Source: Cellvibrionaceae bacterium
GTDB lineage: Bacteria > Pseudomonadota > Gammaproteobacteria > Pseudomonadales > Cellvibrionaceae
NCBI GenBank assembly: GCA_021151695.1
Contig: JAGKWU010000002.1
Span: 248,001-312,000 of the forward strand
Direction of reading: 5' to 3'
DNA length: 64,000 bases
Shown: positions 24,607 to 32,860 of the stretch, one piece after another
Layout of the letters: every line of letters starts with the position of its first letter
Position numbering within the stretch: position 1 is the first letter of the stretch
The notes under the pieces: model-generated
Databases searched by the model: none
What the model was told of the DNA's origin: nothing
Seen by the model: only the letters and a program-made list of their open reading frames with translations
Position numbers and translations under genes: made by a program

Positions 24607-25274
24607 AACAAATAATCCTTGAGGTGATGTGCCAGTTGCCAATCTTCGGGAGTCGTGAGTTTGATATTATTTTTCTCGCCCTCAACGGCCGCTATGGGAA
24701 CATCTGCACGAAGCGCCAATTGCAAAGTGGATTGTTCGTCCCAGTTATGTTGATTTGCCTGGGCAACAATATCCAATAAAATCTCACGACGAAATGCCTG
24801 GGGGCCTTGGAATATGCCTACCTGGTTGCGTCTGTAACCGCGGGTAACCAAGCCTTGCTCAATAACGGCTACCGGAATATCAGGTGTGAGGAAGGTGCCA
24901 GCACAACCTGTTTCCCGCGCTTTTTTATAAACATCAATAAATAATTGCAATGACACAAAAGGGCGCGCCACGTCATGAATAATAACGTAAGGACGACTTG
25001 CGTGTTTTGCCAGGTTTTCAACACTGCTTTGCCTTGTGTCGCCACCTTCAATAATGATGCAGCCAGGGCAGAGTTGCCGAAACTGTTGGTGCAGGCCTGG
25101 TGGTGCAGTGATAATAACTTCACCGGCCAGTTTTAACGCTTTGCGTGTTATCCACACAATGAGTGGTTCACCATTTAACTCCAACAGTGCTTTGGGGCCT
25201 AGGCCCAAGCGCTCGCCAACACCGGCAGCGGGAATCACTATGCTAAGGTCGTCTTCTTTTTGTATTTGCGTCAT
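24603..25274 (-). CDS. IspD-like cytidylyltransferase, probably not the MEP-pathway enzyme
   Basis: 223-residue nucleotidyltransferase of the IspD/TarI group. The CTP-binding loop is 'IPAAGVGERLGLGPKALL', with 'IIHDVARPFV' and the C-terminal 'NNIKLTTPEDWQLA'. By my recollection of E. coli IspD, the CTP-side residues (loop Arg and Lys, DxARP Arg, final NIK Lys) and R157 are kept. The substrate-side T140 aligns with Val, and T165 of 'TPQ' aligns with Gly ('GPQ'), so the acceptor may differ from methylerythritol phosphate. It is translationally coupled to the RuBisCO-like gene and follows a LicD-family gene, as expected for a CDP-polyol or CDP-sugar-alcohol supplier. The chromosomal ispD proper cannot be excluded without the genome. 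Confidence 0.8.
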   Translation of the reverse strand: MTQIQKEDDLSIVIPAAGVGERLGLGPKALLELNGEPLIVWITRKALKLAGEVIITAPPGLHQQFRQLCPGCIIIEGGDTRQSSVENLAKHASRPYVIIHDVARPFVSLQLFIDVYKKARETGCAGTFLTPDIPVAVIEQGLVTRGYRRNQVGIFQGPQAFRREILLDIVAQANQHNWDEQSTLQLALRADVPIAAVEGEKNNIKLTTPEDWQLAHHLKDYLL

Positions 25275-25342
25275 TAAAATTTATCGGGAAAAAGTTGATA
25301 AAATTCTGAGCCTTCAAAGAGGCACAATCACAATCGGGATAC

Positions 25343-26962
25343 TTAGGCTGGTTTGACTGCCTCCGGTTGTATGTTTTCCAGATAGTGAGTAATCCACGTC
25401 AATTTTTCGGCGATATAAGGTTCATCACCAATAGCCAAAACCTGTTGGCAAATACCTTGGGCTTTGCGCCATTTTCCTGCTGCTATAGCTTCATAAAGTT
25501 TTACATAGCCATAACCTGTACGAGTGGGTTTTGAACCTGGCGTTTGGCAGCGATTAGACAGTGCTGTATCGAAATTGGGGTCCGGCACTCGCCATTCTTC
25601 GCCATAGACATCAACCAGATATTGTTCAGGTGGCGATGGAATAGGCCATTGGAGCCCTTGCCATTCCAGCTGCATCAGTTTGAATTTACGTGGACGACTG
25701 TTTATCGGATGAGGTTTGGCATTGAAACCGCATAAGAAGTGAGTTTTGTCCGGGTGATAGAAAAAAATATCCATCACAATATGAGTGGCCACATGGGTAA
25801 AACTGAAATTCCAGTTCCAGTTTTCGGGACTGGTTGTTTCGGGACGGTTGAGTTCGAATTCCCCATTTGAAGTCAGTGCAGCGACGACTTTCTCGCGTTC
25901 CACTTCAGCGGGTACACCCAAGTCCATATCTTTATCGAAAGCTAGCAGGTCACCATCGCGAATAATCCCTAACAATGTTCCCGCGCAGAGAAAAAAGGGA
26001 ATTCCTGCGTCTAAAAGAATTTTGCGGGCAATAATCAATGCCTTGCGTGCATCTTCCACCACCATGGGTTTTGGTGAAGGTTTATGCAGGCTTTGTGGGT
26101 GCTGGATGGCACTGTTGATGGCAATTTTTATATGCGCTTTCGCGGATTCCAGTTCACCATTTTTTAACTGCACCATGCCTTGCGTCAGGTTAGCTTTTTC
26201 GGATTGCGGAGCCAGTGCCAATGCCTTGAGTGAAAGTTTATCGGCCTCATCAAATTGATTGGCTTCATATTCATTAAAGGCGGCATTGCTCCAGGCAGAA
26301 TCAAGCCCGGGATTGATTTCAACGGACTTTTGAAAGGCGATCCGGGCGTCCGTATATTGGCCATTATTGAGTTGCGCCACACCCAGATGATTGAATATAT
26401 GGGCATCATTTAATAATTCACTCGCCTTGGTTAGTGCGTCTACAGCTTCGGTATAACGCACAAGCTGCAAATAGGCATAGCCAATACAGTGCCACAGTTG
26501 GCCGTTGGCTTCGTCATAACCAAGTCCATGCTGTGCAGTTTTAATAGTTGCCGACCAATTTTTGTCACGTGAAAAAGCCGTTGCAATCCTTACGAATTGT
26601 TTGGCAACAAATTGGTGAAATGTGATGGTGTTATGGCCTTGCTGTTTTGCATTAGGCAACATTGACCAGAACTGGGAAAACTCACCCGTCTTTACCAGTA
26701 TTTCCAGATAACTAATCCAGAATTGTTGGTTGCCAGGTGATGCTGTTATTGCCGCGCGAAAAAAAGAGAGTGCTGCCTTTGGCTGTTGGTAGCCCAAGGC
26801 AATCAATACACCCAAGTTATGGTTTGCATCCGGGTGTTGGGGCGCGTCGCGCAATAACTTGCGGTAGCTGGACTCAGCGGCCTTAAGTTGCCCCATTTTG
26901 TGTTGGATAAGGGCCGCCTGAAATAAGCTGGCGGAATCGTCATTTCTTCCTGATGATTTCAT
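25343..26962 (-). CDS. TPR-repeat protein fused to a LicD-family phosphotransferase domain
   Basis: 539 residues. About eight TPR-like helical repeats fill residues 10-310 (for example 'AESSYRKLLRDAPQHPDANHNLGVL', 'ADKLSLKALALAPQ' read in order). The LicD domain follows at about 315-490, with the signature 'CAGTLLGIIRDGDLLAFDKDMDLG' in outline, including the D-x-D metal motif. LicD proteins transfer phosphocholine or phospho-polyols from CDP-activated donors to glycans; fukutin-related protein is a relative that uses CDP-ribitol. The TPR half may recruit a protein acceptor. ATG 26962 (MKSSGRND) was chosen because the longer frame overlaps rnt. A cytidylyltransferase gene follows 68 bp downstream. 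Confidence 0.87.
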   Translation of the reverse strand: MKSSGRNDDSASLFQAALIQHKMGQLKAAESSYRKLLRDAPQHPDANHNLGVLIALGYQQPKAALSFFRAAITASPGNQQFWISYLEILVKTGEFSQFWSMLPNAKQQGHNTITFHQFVAKQFVRIATAFSRDKNWSATIKTAQHGLGYDEANGQLWHCIGYAYLQLVRYTEAVDALTKASELLNDAHIFNHLGVAQLNNGQYTDARIAFQKSVEINPGLDSAWSNAAFNEYEANQFDEADKLSLKALALAPQSEKANLTQGMVQLKNGELESAKAHIKIAINSAIQHPQSLHKPSPKPMVVEDARKALIIARKILLDAGIPFFLCAGTLLGIIRDGDLLAFDKDMDLGVPAEVEREKVVAALTSNGEFELNRPETTSPENWNWNFSFTHVATHIVMDIFFYHPDKTHFLCGFNAKPHPINSRPRKFKLMQLEWQGLQWPIPSPPEQYLVDVYGEEWRVPDPNFDTALSNRCQTPGSKPTRTGYGYVKLYEAIAAGKWRKAQGICQQVLAIGDEPYIAEKLTWITHYLENIQPEAVKPA

Positions 26963-26987
26963 ATTGTCGCTGCGTGTTGTAATAAAA

Positions 26988-27686
26988 TTATTGTTCTGCG
27001 CTGCATTCTTCATCCTGCTCACCAGATTCACCCGGCTCACCGATTGCCAGTGGCCAGCCGCCAAATTCCTTCCAGCGATTGACGATGTAACAAAATAAAT
27101 CTGCGGTTTTTTCTGCGTCGTAAGCGGCCGAGTGAGCGGCGCTGTTGCTGAATTCAAATCCGGCGGTGCGACAGGCTTTGGCGAGTACAGTTTGGCCAAA
27201 AGCCAAGCCCGATAGGGTTGCGGTATCAAACACACTGAAGGGGTGAAAGGGGTTGCGTTTGATATCGCAGCGTTCAATGGCTGCATTTAAAAAATTCAAA
27301 TCAAAGTGTGCGTTGTGACCCACGACTACGGCGCGGTTGCAGCCACTCTCTTTTACTGCGCGACGTACAGCCTGCAGCATGTCGGTGAGCGCCATTAATT
27401 CCGGCTCGGCGATGCGGTCGGGGCTGTCCAAGTCTATGCCGGTAAAATCCAGTGCGGCCTGTTCAATATTGGCGCCCTCAAAAGGATCTATGTGGAAGGC
27501 GAAAGTTTCATGGCGATGCAAATAGCCTTCTTCATCCATGCGCACAGTTACTGCCGCAATTTCCAGCAGTGCATCGGTAAACGGATTAAAACCGCCGGTC
27601 TCTACATCGATAATCACTGGCAAAAAGCCGCGAAAGCGCTGGGCCAGCGGGGCGGCAGGGTCTTTGGGTTGTTCTGGTGGATTCAC
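26988..27686 (-). CDS. rnt: Ribonuclease T
   Basis: 232-residue DEDDh 3'-5' exonuclease that trims the CCA ends of tRNA and other stable RNAs. The metal ligands are seen in 'IIDVETGGFNPF' (D and E), 'GHNAHFDLNFL' and 'HSAAYDAEKTADLF'. A Glu/acid-rich tail (GESGEQDEECSAEQ) extends past the domain. It begins 17 bp after pyrC; this pyrC-rnt pair divergent from motY is also found in pseudomonads. Confidence 0.95.
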   Translation of the reverse strand: MNPPEQPKDPAAPLAQRFRGFLPVIIDVETGGFNPFTDALLEIAAVTVRMDEEGYLHRHETFAFHIDPFEGANIEQAALDFTGIDLDSPDRIAEPELMALTDMLQAVRRAVKESGCNRAVVVGHNAHFDLNFLNAAIERCDIKRNPFHPFSVFDTATLSGLAFGQTVLAKACRTAGFEFSNSAAHSAAYDAEKTADLFCYIVNRWKEFGGWPLAIGEPGESGEQDEECSAEQ

Positions 27687-27703
27687 TGGAAGCCTTAATT
27701 ATG

Positions 27704-28741
27704 TCAAGAGTGTTTAATTTGCCAGCGCAGAGTCTCTCCGGCGCGCAGGGGCACGAGTGTCGTGTCTGCAAAGCCAAGCACATCAGGTGCCTGCCAATCG
27801 GCTTTTACCAGGGTAATGGTGTCGCGGTTGCGCGGCAGCTGGTAAAAGTCGGGGCCGAAGTGGCTGGCGAAGGCTTCGAGTTTATCCAGCGCGCCGGCAT
27901 CTTCAAAGGCTTCGGCATAGAGCTCTATCGCTGCATAGGCAGTGTAGCTGCCAGCGCAGCCACAGGCGGCTTCTTTTTTGTCTTTTGCGTGGGGAGCGGA
28001 GTCTGTACCCAAAAAGAATTTGGGGCTGCCACTGGTGGCAGCTTTGATCAGCGCCTGCTGGTGCGTGCCACGCTTTAAAATCGGCAAGCAGTAGTAGTGC
28101 GGACGAATACCGCCAGCCAGCATATGATTGCGATTGTAGAGCAGATGATGAGCGGTGATGGTCGCGGCCACGTTGGCGGGGGCACAGGCTACGAATTCCG
28201 CGGCGTCGGCCGTGGTGATGTGTTCCAGTACCATTTTCAAACCGGGGAAGCGGCTTACCAGCGGGTTAAACGTACGGTCGATAAAGACTTTTTCGCGGTC
28301 AAAAATATCGATGGATGAATCCGTCACTTCGCCGTGCAGCAAAAAGTGCATGCCGGCTTTTTCCATGGCTTCCAACACAGGGTAAATCTTTGCCAGGTCG
28401 GTAACACCAGAGGCTGAGTTGGTGGTGGCGCCGGCAGGGTAGAGCTTGCAAGCCGTTACGCCAGCGGCCTTGGCTTTGGCGATCTCGGCGGGGTCGGTAT
28501 TGTCGGTGAGGTAGAGAACCATCAATGGTTCGAACTGGCTGCCAGCGGGGCGTGCCGCCAGGATACGTTCTTTGTAGGTAAGGGCCTGCTCGGTATTCAG
28601 CACAGGCGGCACCAGGTTGGGCATGACTATGGCGCGGGCAAACTGGCTGGCGGCATCGCCAACGGTACGCGCAAGGGCGGTGCCATCGCGCAGGTGGATA
28701 TGCCAGTCGTCCGGGCGGGTGAGGGTAAGTTCTGTAGTCAT
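27704..28741 (-). CDS. pyrC: Dihydroorotase (class II)
   Basis: 345-residue zinc amidohydrolase cyclising carbamoyl-aspartate to dihydroorotate in pyrimidine synthesis. Zinc ligands are in 'DDWHIHLRDG', the carboxylated lysine in 'TACKLYPAGATTNS', His in 'HGEVTD' and 'EHITT', and the final Asp in 'LGTDSAPH'. The length and motifs are those of the E. coli-type enzyme. It is first in the minus-strand run pyrC-rnt-LicD-IspD-RLP. Confidence 0.97.
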   Translation of the reverse strand: MTTELTLTRPDDWHIHLRDGTALARTVGDAASQFARAIVMPNLVPPVLNTEQALTYKERILAARPAGSQFEPLMVLYLTDNTDPAEIAKAKAAGVTACKLYPAGATTNSASGVTDLAKIYPVLEAMEKAGMHFLLHGEVTDSSIDIFDREKVFIDRTFNPLVSRFPGLKMVLEHITTADAAEFVACAPANVAATITAHHLLYNRNHMLAGGIRPHYYCLPILKRGTHQQALIKAATSGSPKFFLGTDSAPHAKDKKEAACGCAGSYTAYAAIELYAEAFEDAGALDKLEAFASHFGPDFYQLPRNRDTITLVKADWQAPDVLGFADTTLVPLRAGETLRWQIKHS

Positions 28742-29000
28742 GGCGTGTTCTCGTACGTCGGGGCGTGCTGCCAGCGAGGGGATGCAAGTATGGGGATTGC
28801 AATAAAGGGCGGCATAGTATCAAAAATCTGCCTGGGCTGGCAGTTGTCGCTGTGCATAAGGATTAATCCCGTCCGTGGCTTAAGCTGTGTTTTACGATAG
28901 CGCACACAGGCTCTTCGGCTATACTCAGGCCAACTTATTTTTGAATTCCCGTTGTCGAGAGCTCACAGAGCTATCGGCAACTGATATCGGTTGTTGTGGA

Positions 29001-30239
29001 ATGCCCAATTTTCCTGTTGTTAATCGCGCTTTTGGTCTTGCCACTCCTTTGGTGTTGGCCATCCTGTCTGTGTTTGGCTGCCAACAGGTCAACGCCCAGA
29101 TGTATGCGGTGGATATGGCTGCGTCTGAATGGAAACTGGCGGCTACTCCCTTTAATTGCAGTCTTACCCATACCATCCCCTCATTTGGTAAGGCTACCCT
29201 GGCTCGCAAAGCGGGCGGTGCCGACAGCCTGGTGCTGGAGTCCAACGGCAAAGTGACCTTTCCCGCGGGTTTGACGGGCGTTGAAACATTGCCTCCTGTG
29301 TGGCGCAACGATTTGGCCCCCCAGGGCTTGGGTGTAGTGGTGGCGAATAACAGCACTCAACCGATCAGTCTTGACCCCAGCCATTTAAGCCCGGTGATTG
29401 GTCAGTTAAATACAGGGGTAAAGGTTATGTTTACCTCGCAGCCAACGGGCAACGCCAGCTCGTCGGCGGGCTTGAAGGTTGTCCGCGTGGTGCTGGAGGC
29501 GAAAAATTTTGCCGCTGCCTATAAGGGGTATCAACAGTGTCTGGCCGACATGATTCCCTACAGCCTGGATCAAGTTGCACGCACCTCCATCAATTACGCC
29601 GAAAAACCCGAGGGCTTAACCCAGACCCATAAAGCGAGCTTGCAACGGGTGGCGCGCTATCTCAAGGCTGACCCCAAAGTAGTTGCCGTGTTTGTGGATG
29701 GTCATGCCGATAATACGGCGCCTGATGCCAGTATGGCGGTGTCGCAGCAACAAGCCGAAGCAGTGACAACTTATTTGGGTGAGCAGGGTGTACCTGGCGA
29801 TAAGATCACAACCCGTTGGCATGGCGACAAATTTCCGTTGGCCGATAACAAAACCCCGGTAGGTCGCGCGCAAAATCGTCGCGTGACCGTGCGTTTGGAA
29901 GATCAAGCCACGCGGACACAAAATGAAAAGAAAGCGCAGCAAAAGGCTGATGAAAAAGTGAAGGCTGAGGAAAAGGCAAAAGAGGAGGAGCGGATAAAAC
30001 AGGAGCAGGCCACCAAGCAAGCTGATGCCGGGAAAAAAGCCGTTGAGGAAACTGCCTCCGCGCAAAAGACAAGCGAGACCAAGAATCTTGCTCGCACATC
30101 CGAATCCGGAACTAACCCGCCGGTATCCACCAACACCAGTGGCCGAATTGATTCAACCGCTGGTCGCAAGCTAACCCCGGAACAACTTAATCGCCTGGTT
30201 GAAGGACTTGATGCGGTTACAAATAAGCCCAAACAATAA
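29001..30239 (+). CDS. motY: MotY-like sodium-type flagellar motor protein with a long charged C-terminal extension
   Basis: 412 residues. A signal peptide (about 1-32) is followed by the MotY-specific N-terminal domain (about 33-165, 'YAVDMAASEWKLAATPFNCSLTHTIPSFGKA' in outline). An OmpA-type peptidoglycan-binding domain (about 180-300) contains 'VAVFVDGHADNTAPD' and 'GRAQNRRVTVRL'. MotY forms the T-ring around the flagellar stator. Residues 302-412 are a Lys/Glu/Ala-rich coiled-coil-like stretch plus a short helix, not part of typical MotY (about 290 residues), and may add a spacer or new contact. ATG 29001 has a GGA immediately upstream. Context next to pyrC-rnt supports the call. Confidence 0.85.
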   Translation: MPNFPVVNRAFGLATPLVLAILSVFGCQQVNAQMYAVDMAASEWKLAATPFNCSLTHTIPSFGKATLARKAGGADSLVLESNGKVTFPAGLTGVETLPPVWRNDLAPQGLGVVVANNSTQPISLDPSHLSPVIGQLNTGVKVMFTSQPTGNASSSAGLKVVRVVLEAKNFAAAYKGYQQCLADMIPYSLDQVARTSINYAEKPEGLTQTHKASLQRVARYLKADPKVVAVFVDGHADNTAPDASMAVSQQQAEAVTTYLGEQGVPGDKITTRWHGDKFPLADNKTPVGRAQNRRVTVRLEDQATRTQNEKKAQQKADEKVKAEEKAKEEERIKQEQATKQADAGKKAVEETASAQKTSETKNLARTSESGTNPPVSTNTSGRIDSTAGRKLTPEQLNRLVEGLDAVTNKPKQ

Positions 30240-30264
30240 TTTCGTCTGAGTTGCACAACGTAAC

Positions 30265-30292
30265 GGAATTTTTTGCGAAGCAGCCAGTCATA
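30265..30292 (+). promoter_or_regulatory. Sigma-E-like promoter upstream of mucD
   Basis: GGAATTT (30265-30271), 16-bp spacer, TCATA (30288-30292), 70 bp before the mucD start. Spacing and the GCCAG-TC junction match the rpoE promoter motif. Confidence 0.45.
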
Positions 30293-30360
30293 AAACCGAA
30301 CAAATTATCCGGTGGCGAAAACCACGGGTGATTGGGATTTAAAAGCACCAAGAGGTATTT

Positions 30361-31773
30361 ATGAAGAAATTGTTCGTCCGCGTTGCAAATGTTTTGCTGC
30401 TGTCCTGCAGTTTACTGGTGGTTAACCTTGAGGCAGCAGTACTGCCAGATTTTAGTGACCTTATCGAAAAAACCTCGCCAGCTGTCGTTAAAATCACGGC
30501 GGTTAGTCATCCCCAGCAAGGCATGCGGGGCCAGCGTCCCAACGCAAACCAATTACCAAATGATCAAATGCAGGATCTTCCCGAGATTTTGCGTGAACTT
30601 ATGGAGCAACAACAGCGCCCCCAGCGTGAGCACGGCTCGCTTGGCTCCGGGTTTATTATTTCCGCCGATGGCTATGTGCTTACCAACAATCATGTGGTGA
30701 GCGATGCTGATGAAATTAAAGTAGTGATGAGTGACAGGCGTGAATTTGTCGCAACCGTAGTAGGTATTGATGCTGGCTCGGATTTGGCGCTGTTAAAAAT
30801 CGAGGCAAAAAATTTACCGCAGTTAACACTTTCCAAAAATGAAAAATTAAAAGTGGGCCAATGGGTTGTTGCGATTGGTTCACCTTTTGGTCTCGATTAC
30901 TCGGCGAGCGCCGGCATCGTGAGTGCGATTGGCCGCAATATTGATTCCGAATCCAATCAAAATACCTATGTGCCTTTTATTCAAACTGATGTGGCGATTA
31001 ACCCCGGCAATTCCGGCGGGCCGCTGTTTAATATGGATGGCGAAGTGGTGGGAATTAACTCGCAAATTTTTACTCCATCGGGAGGCTCTGTAGGTTTGTC
31101 TTTTGCTATTCCTTCATCGGTTGCCCTTGATGTGGTTGCGCAACTTAAAGATAAGGGGCATGTGGATCGTGGCTGGTTAGGCGTAAGCATCCAGAATGTG
31201 GATAAAGACCTGGCAAGCTCCTACGGCCTTGATAAGGCGCAGGGCGCGTTGGTTGCCGAAGTGATTGCCGATGGCCCCGCTGCAAAAGCCGGCGTACAAA
31301 ACGGCGATCTGATTGTTAAATTTAATGGCCAGGATATTAATACATCTTCTGATTTGCCCCATGTTGTGGGTCGCCTGGCGCCAGGGACCAAAGTGGGCTT
31401 TGAGGTGATTCGCAAAGGCAAGCGCGAATTGCTGAATGTCACTGTGGGTAAATTGCCTGTGCGAGATACGCCTGAAATCCGCAAGCAACTGGGCGATCAA
31501 AAGCAAACTAAAACCGATGTGTTGGGTTTGTCAGTTACTGCAGTGAATGATGGTAAAATCAGCGGGGTACAAATTGTCTCTATTGAACCGGATAGCGCTG
31601 CTGCACGCGCTGGCCTGAACCGCGGTGATGTGATTACCCAATTGGATTTTGTCGATATAGATTCTGTAGGCACTTACAACAAAGTGGTTTCCAGTTTGCC
31701 GAAAAATGTACCCAAGGCGATTCGCTTCCTGCGCAATGGCTCACCGGTATTCCGTTCGATTACCTTGAAATAA
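30361..31773 (+). CDS. mucD: Periplasmic serine protease/chaperone, DegP/MucD type
   Basis: 470 residues with a signal peptide (about 1-25). The trypsin-like domain carries the triad H111 (NNHVV), D141 (GSDLALLKI) and S218 (GNSGGPL), followed by two PDZ domains (about 270-360 and 385-465). It degrades or refolds misfolded envelope proteins. MucD is part of the sigma-E regulon in Pseudomonas, where it often follows mucABC; here it is about 20 kb away but has a matching promoter motif. A Gln-rich loop (residues 50-80) lies where DegP has its LA loop. Confidence 0.95.
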   Translation: MKKLFVRVANVLLLSCSLLVVNLEAAVLPDFSDLIEKTSPAVVKITAVSHPQQGMRGQRPNANQLPNDQMQDLPEILRELMEQQQRPQREHGSLGSGFIISADGYVLTNNHVVSDADEIKVVMSDRREFVATVVGIDAGSDLALLKIEAKNLPQLTLSKNEKLKVGQWVVAIGSPFGLDYSASAGIVSAIGRNIDSESNQNTYVPFIQTDVAINPGNSGGPLFNMDGEVVGINSQIFTPSGGSVGLSFAIPSSVALDVVAQLKDKGHVDRGWLGVSIQNVDKDLASSYGLDKAQGALVAEVIADGPAAKAGVQNGDLIVKFNGQDINTSSDLPHVVGRLAPGTKVGFEVIRKGKRELLNVTVGKLPVRDTPEIRKQLGDQKQTKTDVLGLSVTAVNDGKISGVQIVSIEPDSAAARAGLNRGDVITQLDFVDIDSVGTYNKVVSSLPKNVPKAIRFLRNGSPVFRSITLK

Positions 31774-31796
31774 AACTGTACAACATCGGAACCTGA

Positions 31797-31846
31797 CTCT
31801 CTCCCTGTGGTGGGCCGCGCAGGCGAGAGGGTTGGGGTGAGGGGTG
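31797..31846. repeat. REP-like intergenic element
   Basis: The stretch ending in GAGAGGGTTGGGGTGAGGGG has the look of the widespread 'CTCTCCC...GAGAGGGTTGGGGTGAGGGG' intergenic repeats of proteobacteria. Complementary CTCTC and GAGAG parts flank a GC-rich centre. It sits between mucD and the lpxL-type gene and may double as mucD's transcription end. Confidence 0.5.
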
Positions 31847-31900
31847 AATTTGGCGGCTATCAGGCTATAATGCCGGCCTTGTTCAGCCGGATATGATGTT

Positions 31901-32818
31901 ATGCAGCCACCCGTGTTTTCCCGCTCACTGCTTGCTCCCCGCCATTGGCCCACCTGGATAGGTATGCTGGTGTGGTTGCTGTTAGTACAACTCCCTTATC
32001 GCGTGCAATATTATCTGGCTCATCTGCTGGTACCGCTCTTGAAACTCAATAAAAAGCGTGTGCATCAGGCGAAAACCAATCTTCAGTTGTGCTTTCCCGA
32101 GTTGAGCGAACAAGAGCGTGACAAGCTGCTCTATGGCACGCTCTATTCCACTGCCATGGCGGCGTTTGAAACCGGCATCGCCTGGTTTTGGCCCAAATGG
32201 CGGTTGCGCCGTTTATTCACTATCAGCGGCGTCGAACATGTTGAGGCTGCCCAGCGCGACGGGCAGGGTGCTTTGTTGTTGAGCCTGCATTTCACAACCC
32301 TCGATATAGGCAGCGCCATGCTTGGCCAGCATGTGAATTACGATGGCATGTATCGCCCGCACAACAATCCCGTGTACGACTATATGCAGAAAGTTCGCCG
32401 CGAAGCCTACGCGCCCGGCGGCACCGCCTTTAGTCGCGACAATGTGCGCGGCATGATCAGCCGTTTGCGCCAGGGCCGTATGATCTGGTATGCGCCTGAT
32501 CGCGACTTGGGTGAGAAGCTCAGTATTTTTGTTCCCTTCTTTGGCGTACCTGCGGCAACGGTCACCGCTACCGGACAATTTGCGCGTATGGGGCGTGCGA
32601 GGGTGATTCCTTTTACCCAAAAACGTCTGTCGGGGGGGAAAGGGTATGAATTGGTGATTCATCCCGCGTTTGAGAATTATCCATCGGGCGATGAATATCA
32701 GGATGCCTTGCGGGTGAATGAATTTATGGAAACCGAAGTACGCAAAATCCCCGAGCAGTATTTCTGGGCCCAACCGCGCTTTAAAACCCGCCCCGCTGGT
32801 GAGCCGAGTGTTTACTAA
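31901..32818 (+). CDS. lpxL: Lipid A acyltransferase, LpxL/HtrB type
   Basis: 305 residues, with one N-terminal membrane anchor (about 18-40) and the acyltransferase H-x4-D motif (H130-D135 in 'LHFTTLDIG'), as well as 'WYAPDRDLG' and 'VFVPFFGVPAATVTA'-like patterns. It should add a secondary acyl chain to Kdo-lipid IVA at the inner membrane. Whether it is LpxL, LpxM or LpxP (chain length and order) cannot be decided here. The ATG start follows a weak ribosome binding site. Confidence 0.9.
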   Translation: MQPPVFSRSLLAPRHWPTWIGMLVWLLLVQLPYRVQYYLAHLLVPLLKLNKKRVHQAKTNLQLCFPELSEQERDKLLYGTLYSTAMAAFETGIAWFWPKWRLRRLFTISGVEHVEAAQRDGQGALLLSLHFTTLDIGSAMLGQHVNYDGMYRPHNNPVYDYMQKVRREAYAPGGTAFSRDNVRGMISRLRQGRMIWYAPDRDLGEKLSIFVPFFGVPAATVTATGQFARMGRARVIPFTQKRLSGGKGYELVIHPAFENYPSGDEYQDALRVNEFMETEVRKIPEQYFWAQPRFKTRPAGEPSVY

Positions 32819-32860
32819 CCCGCTTTAAGACGCCAGCCCGGTTTAGACTTCTAGCTCGGT

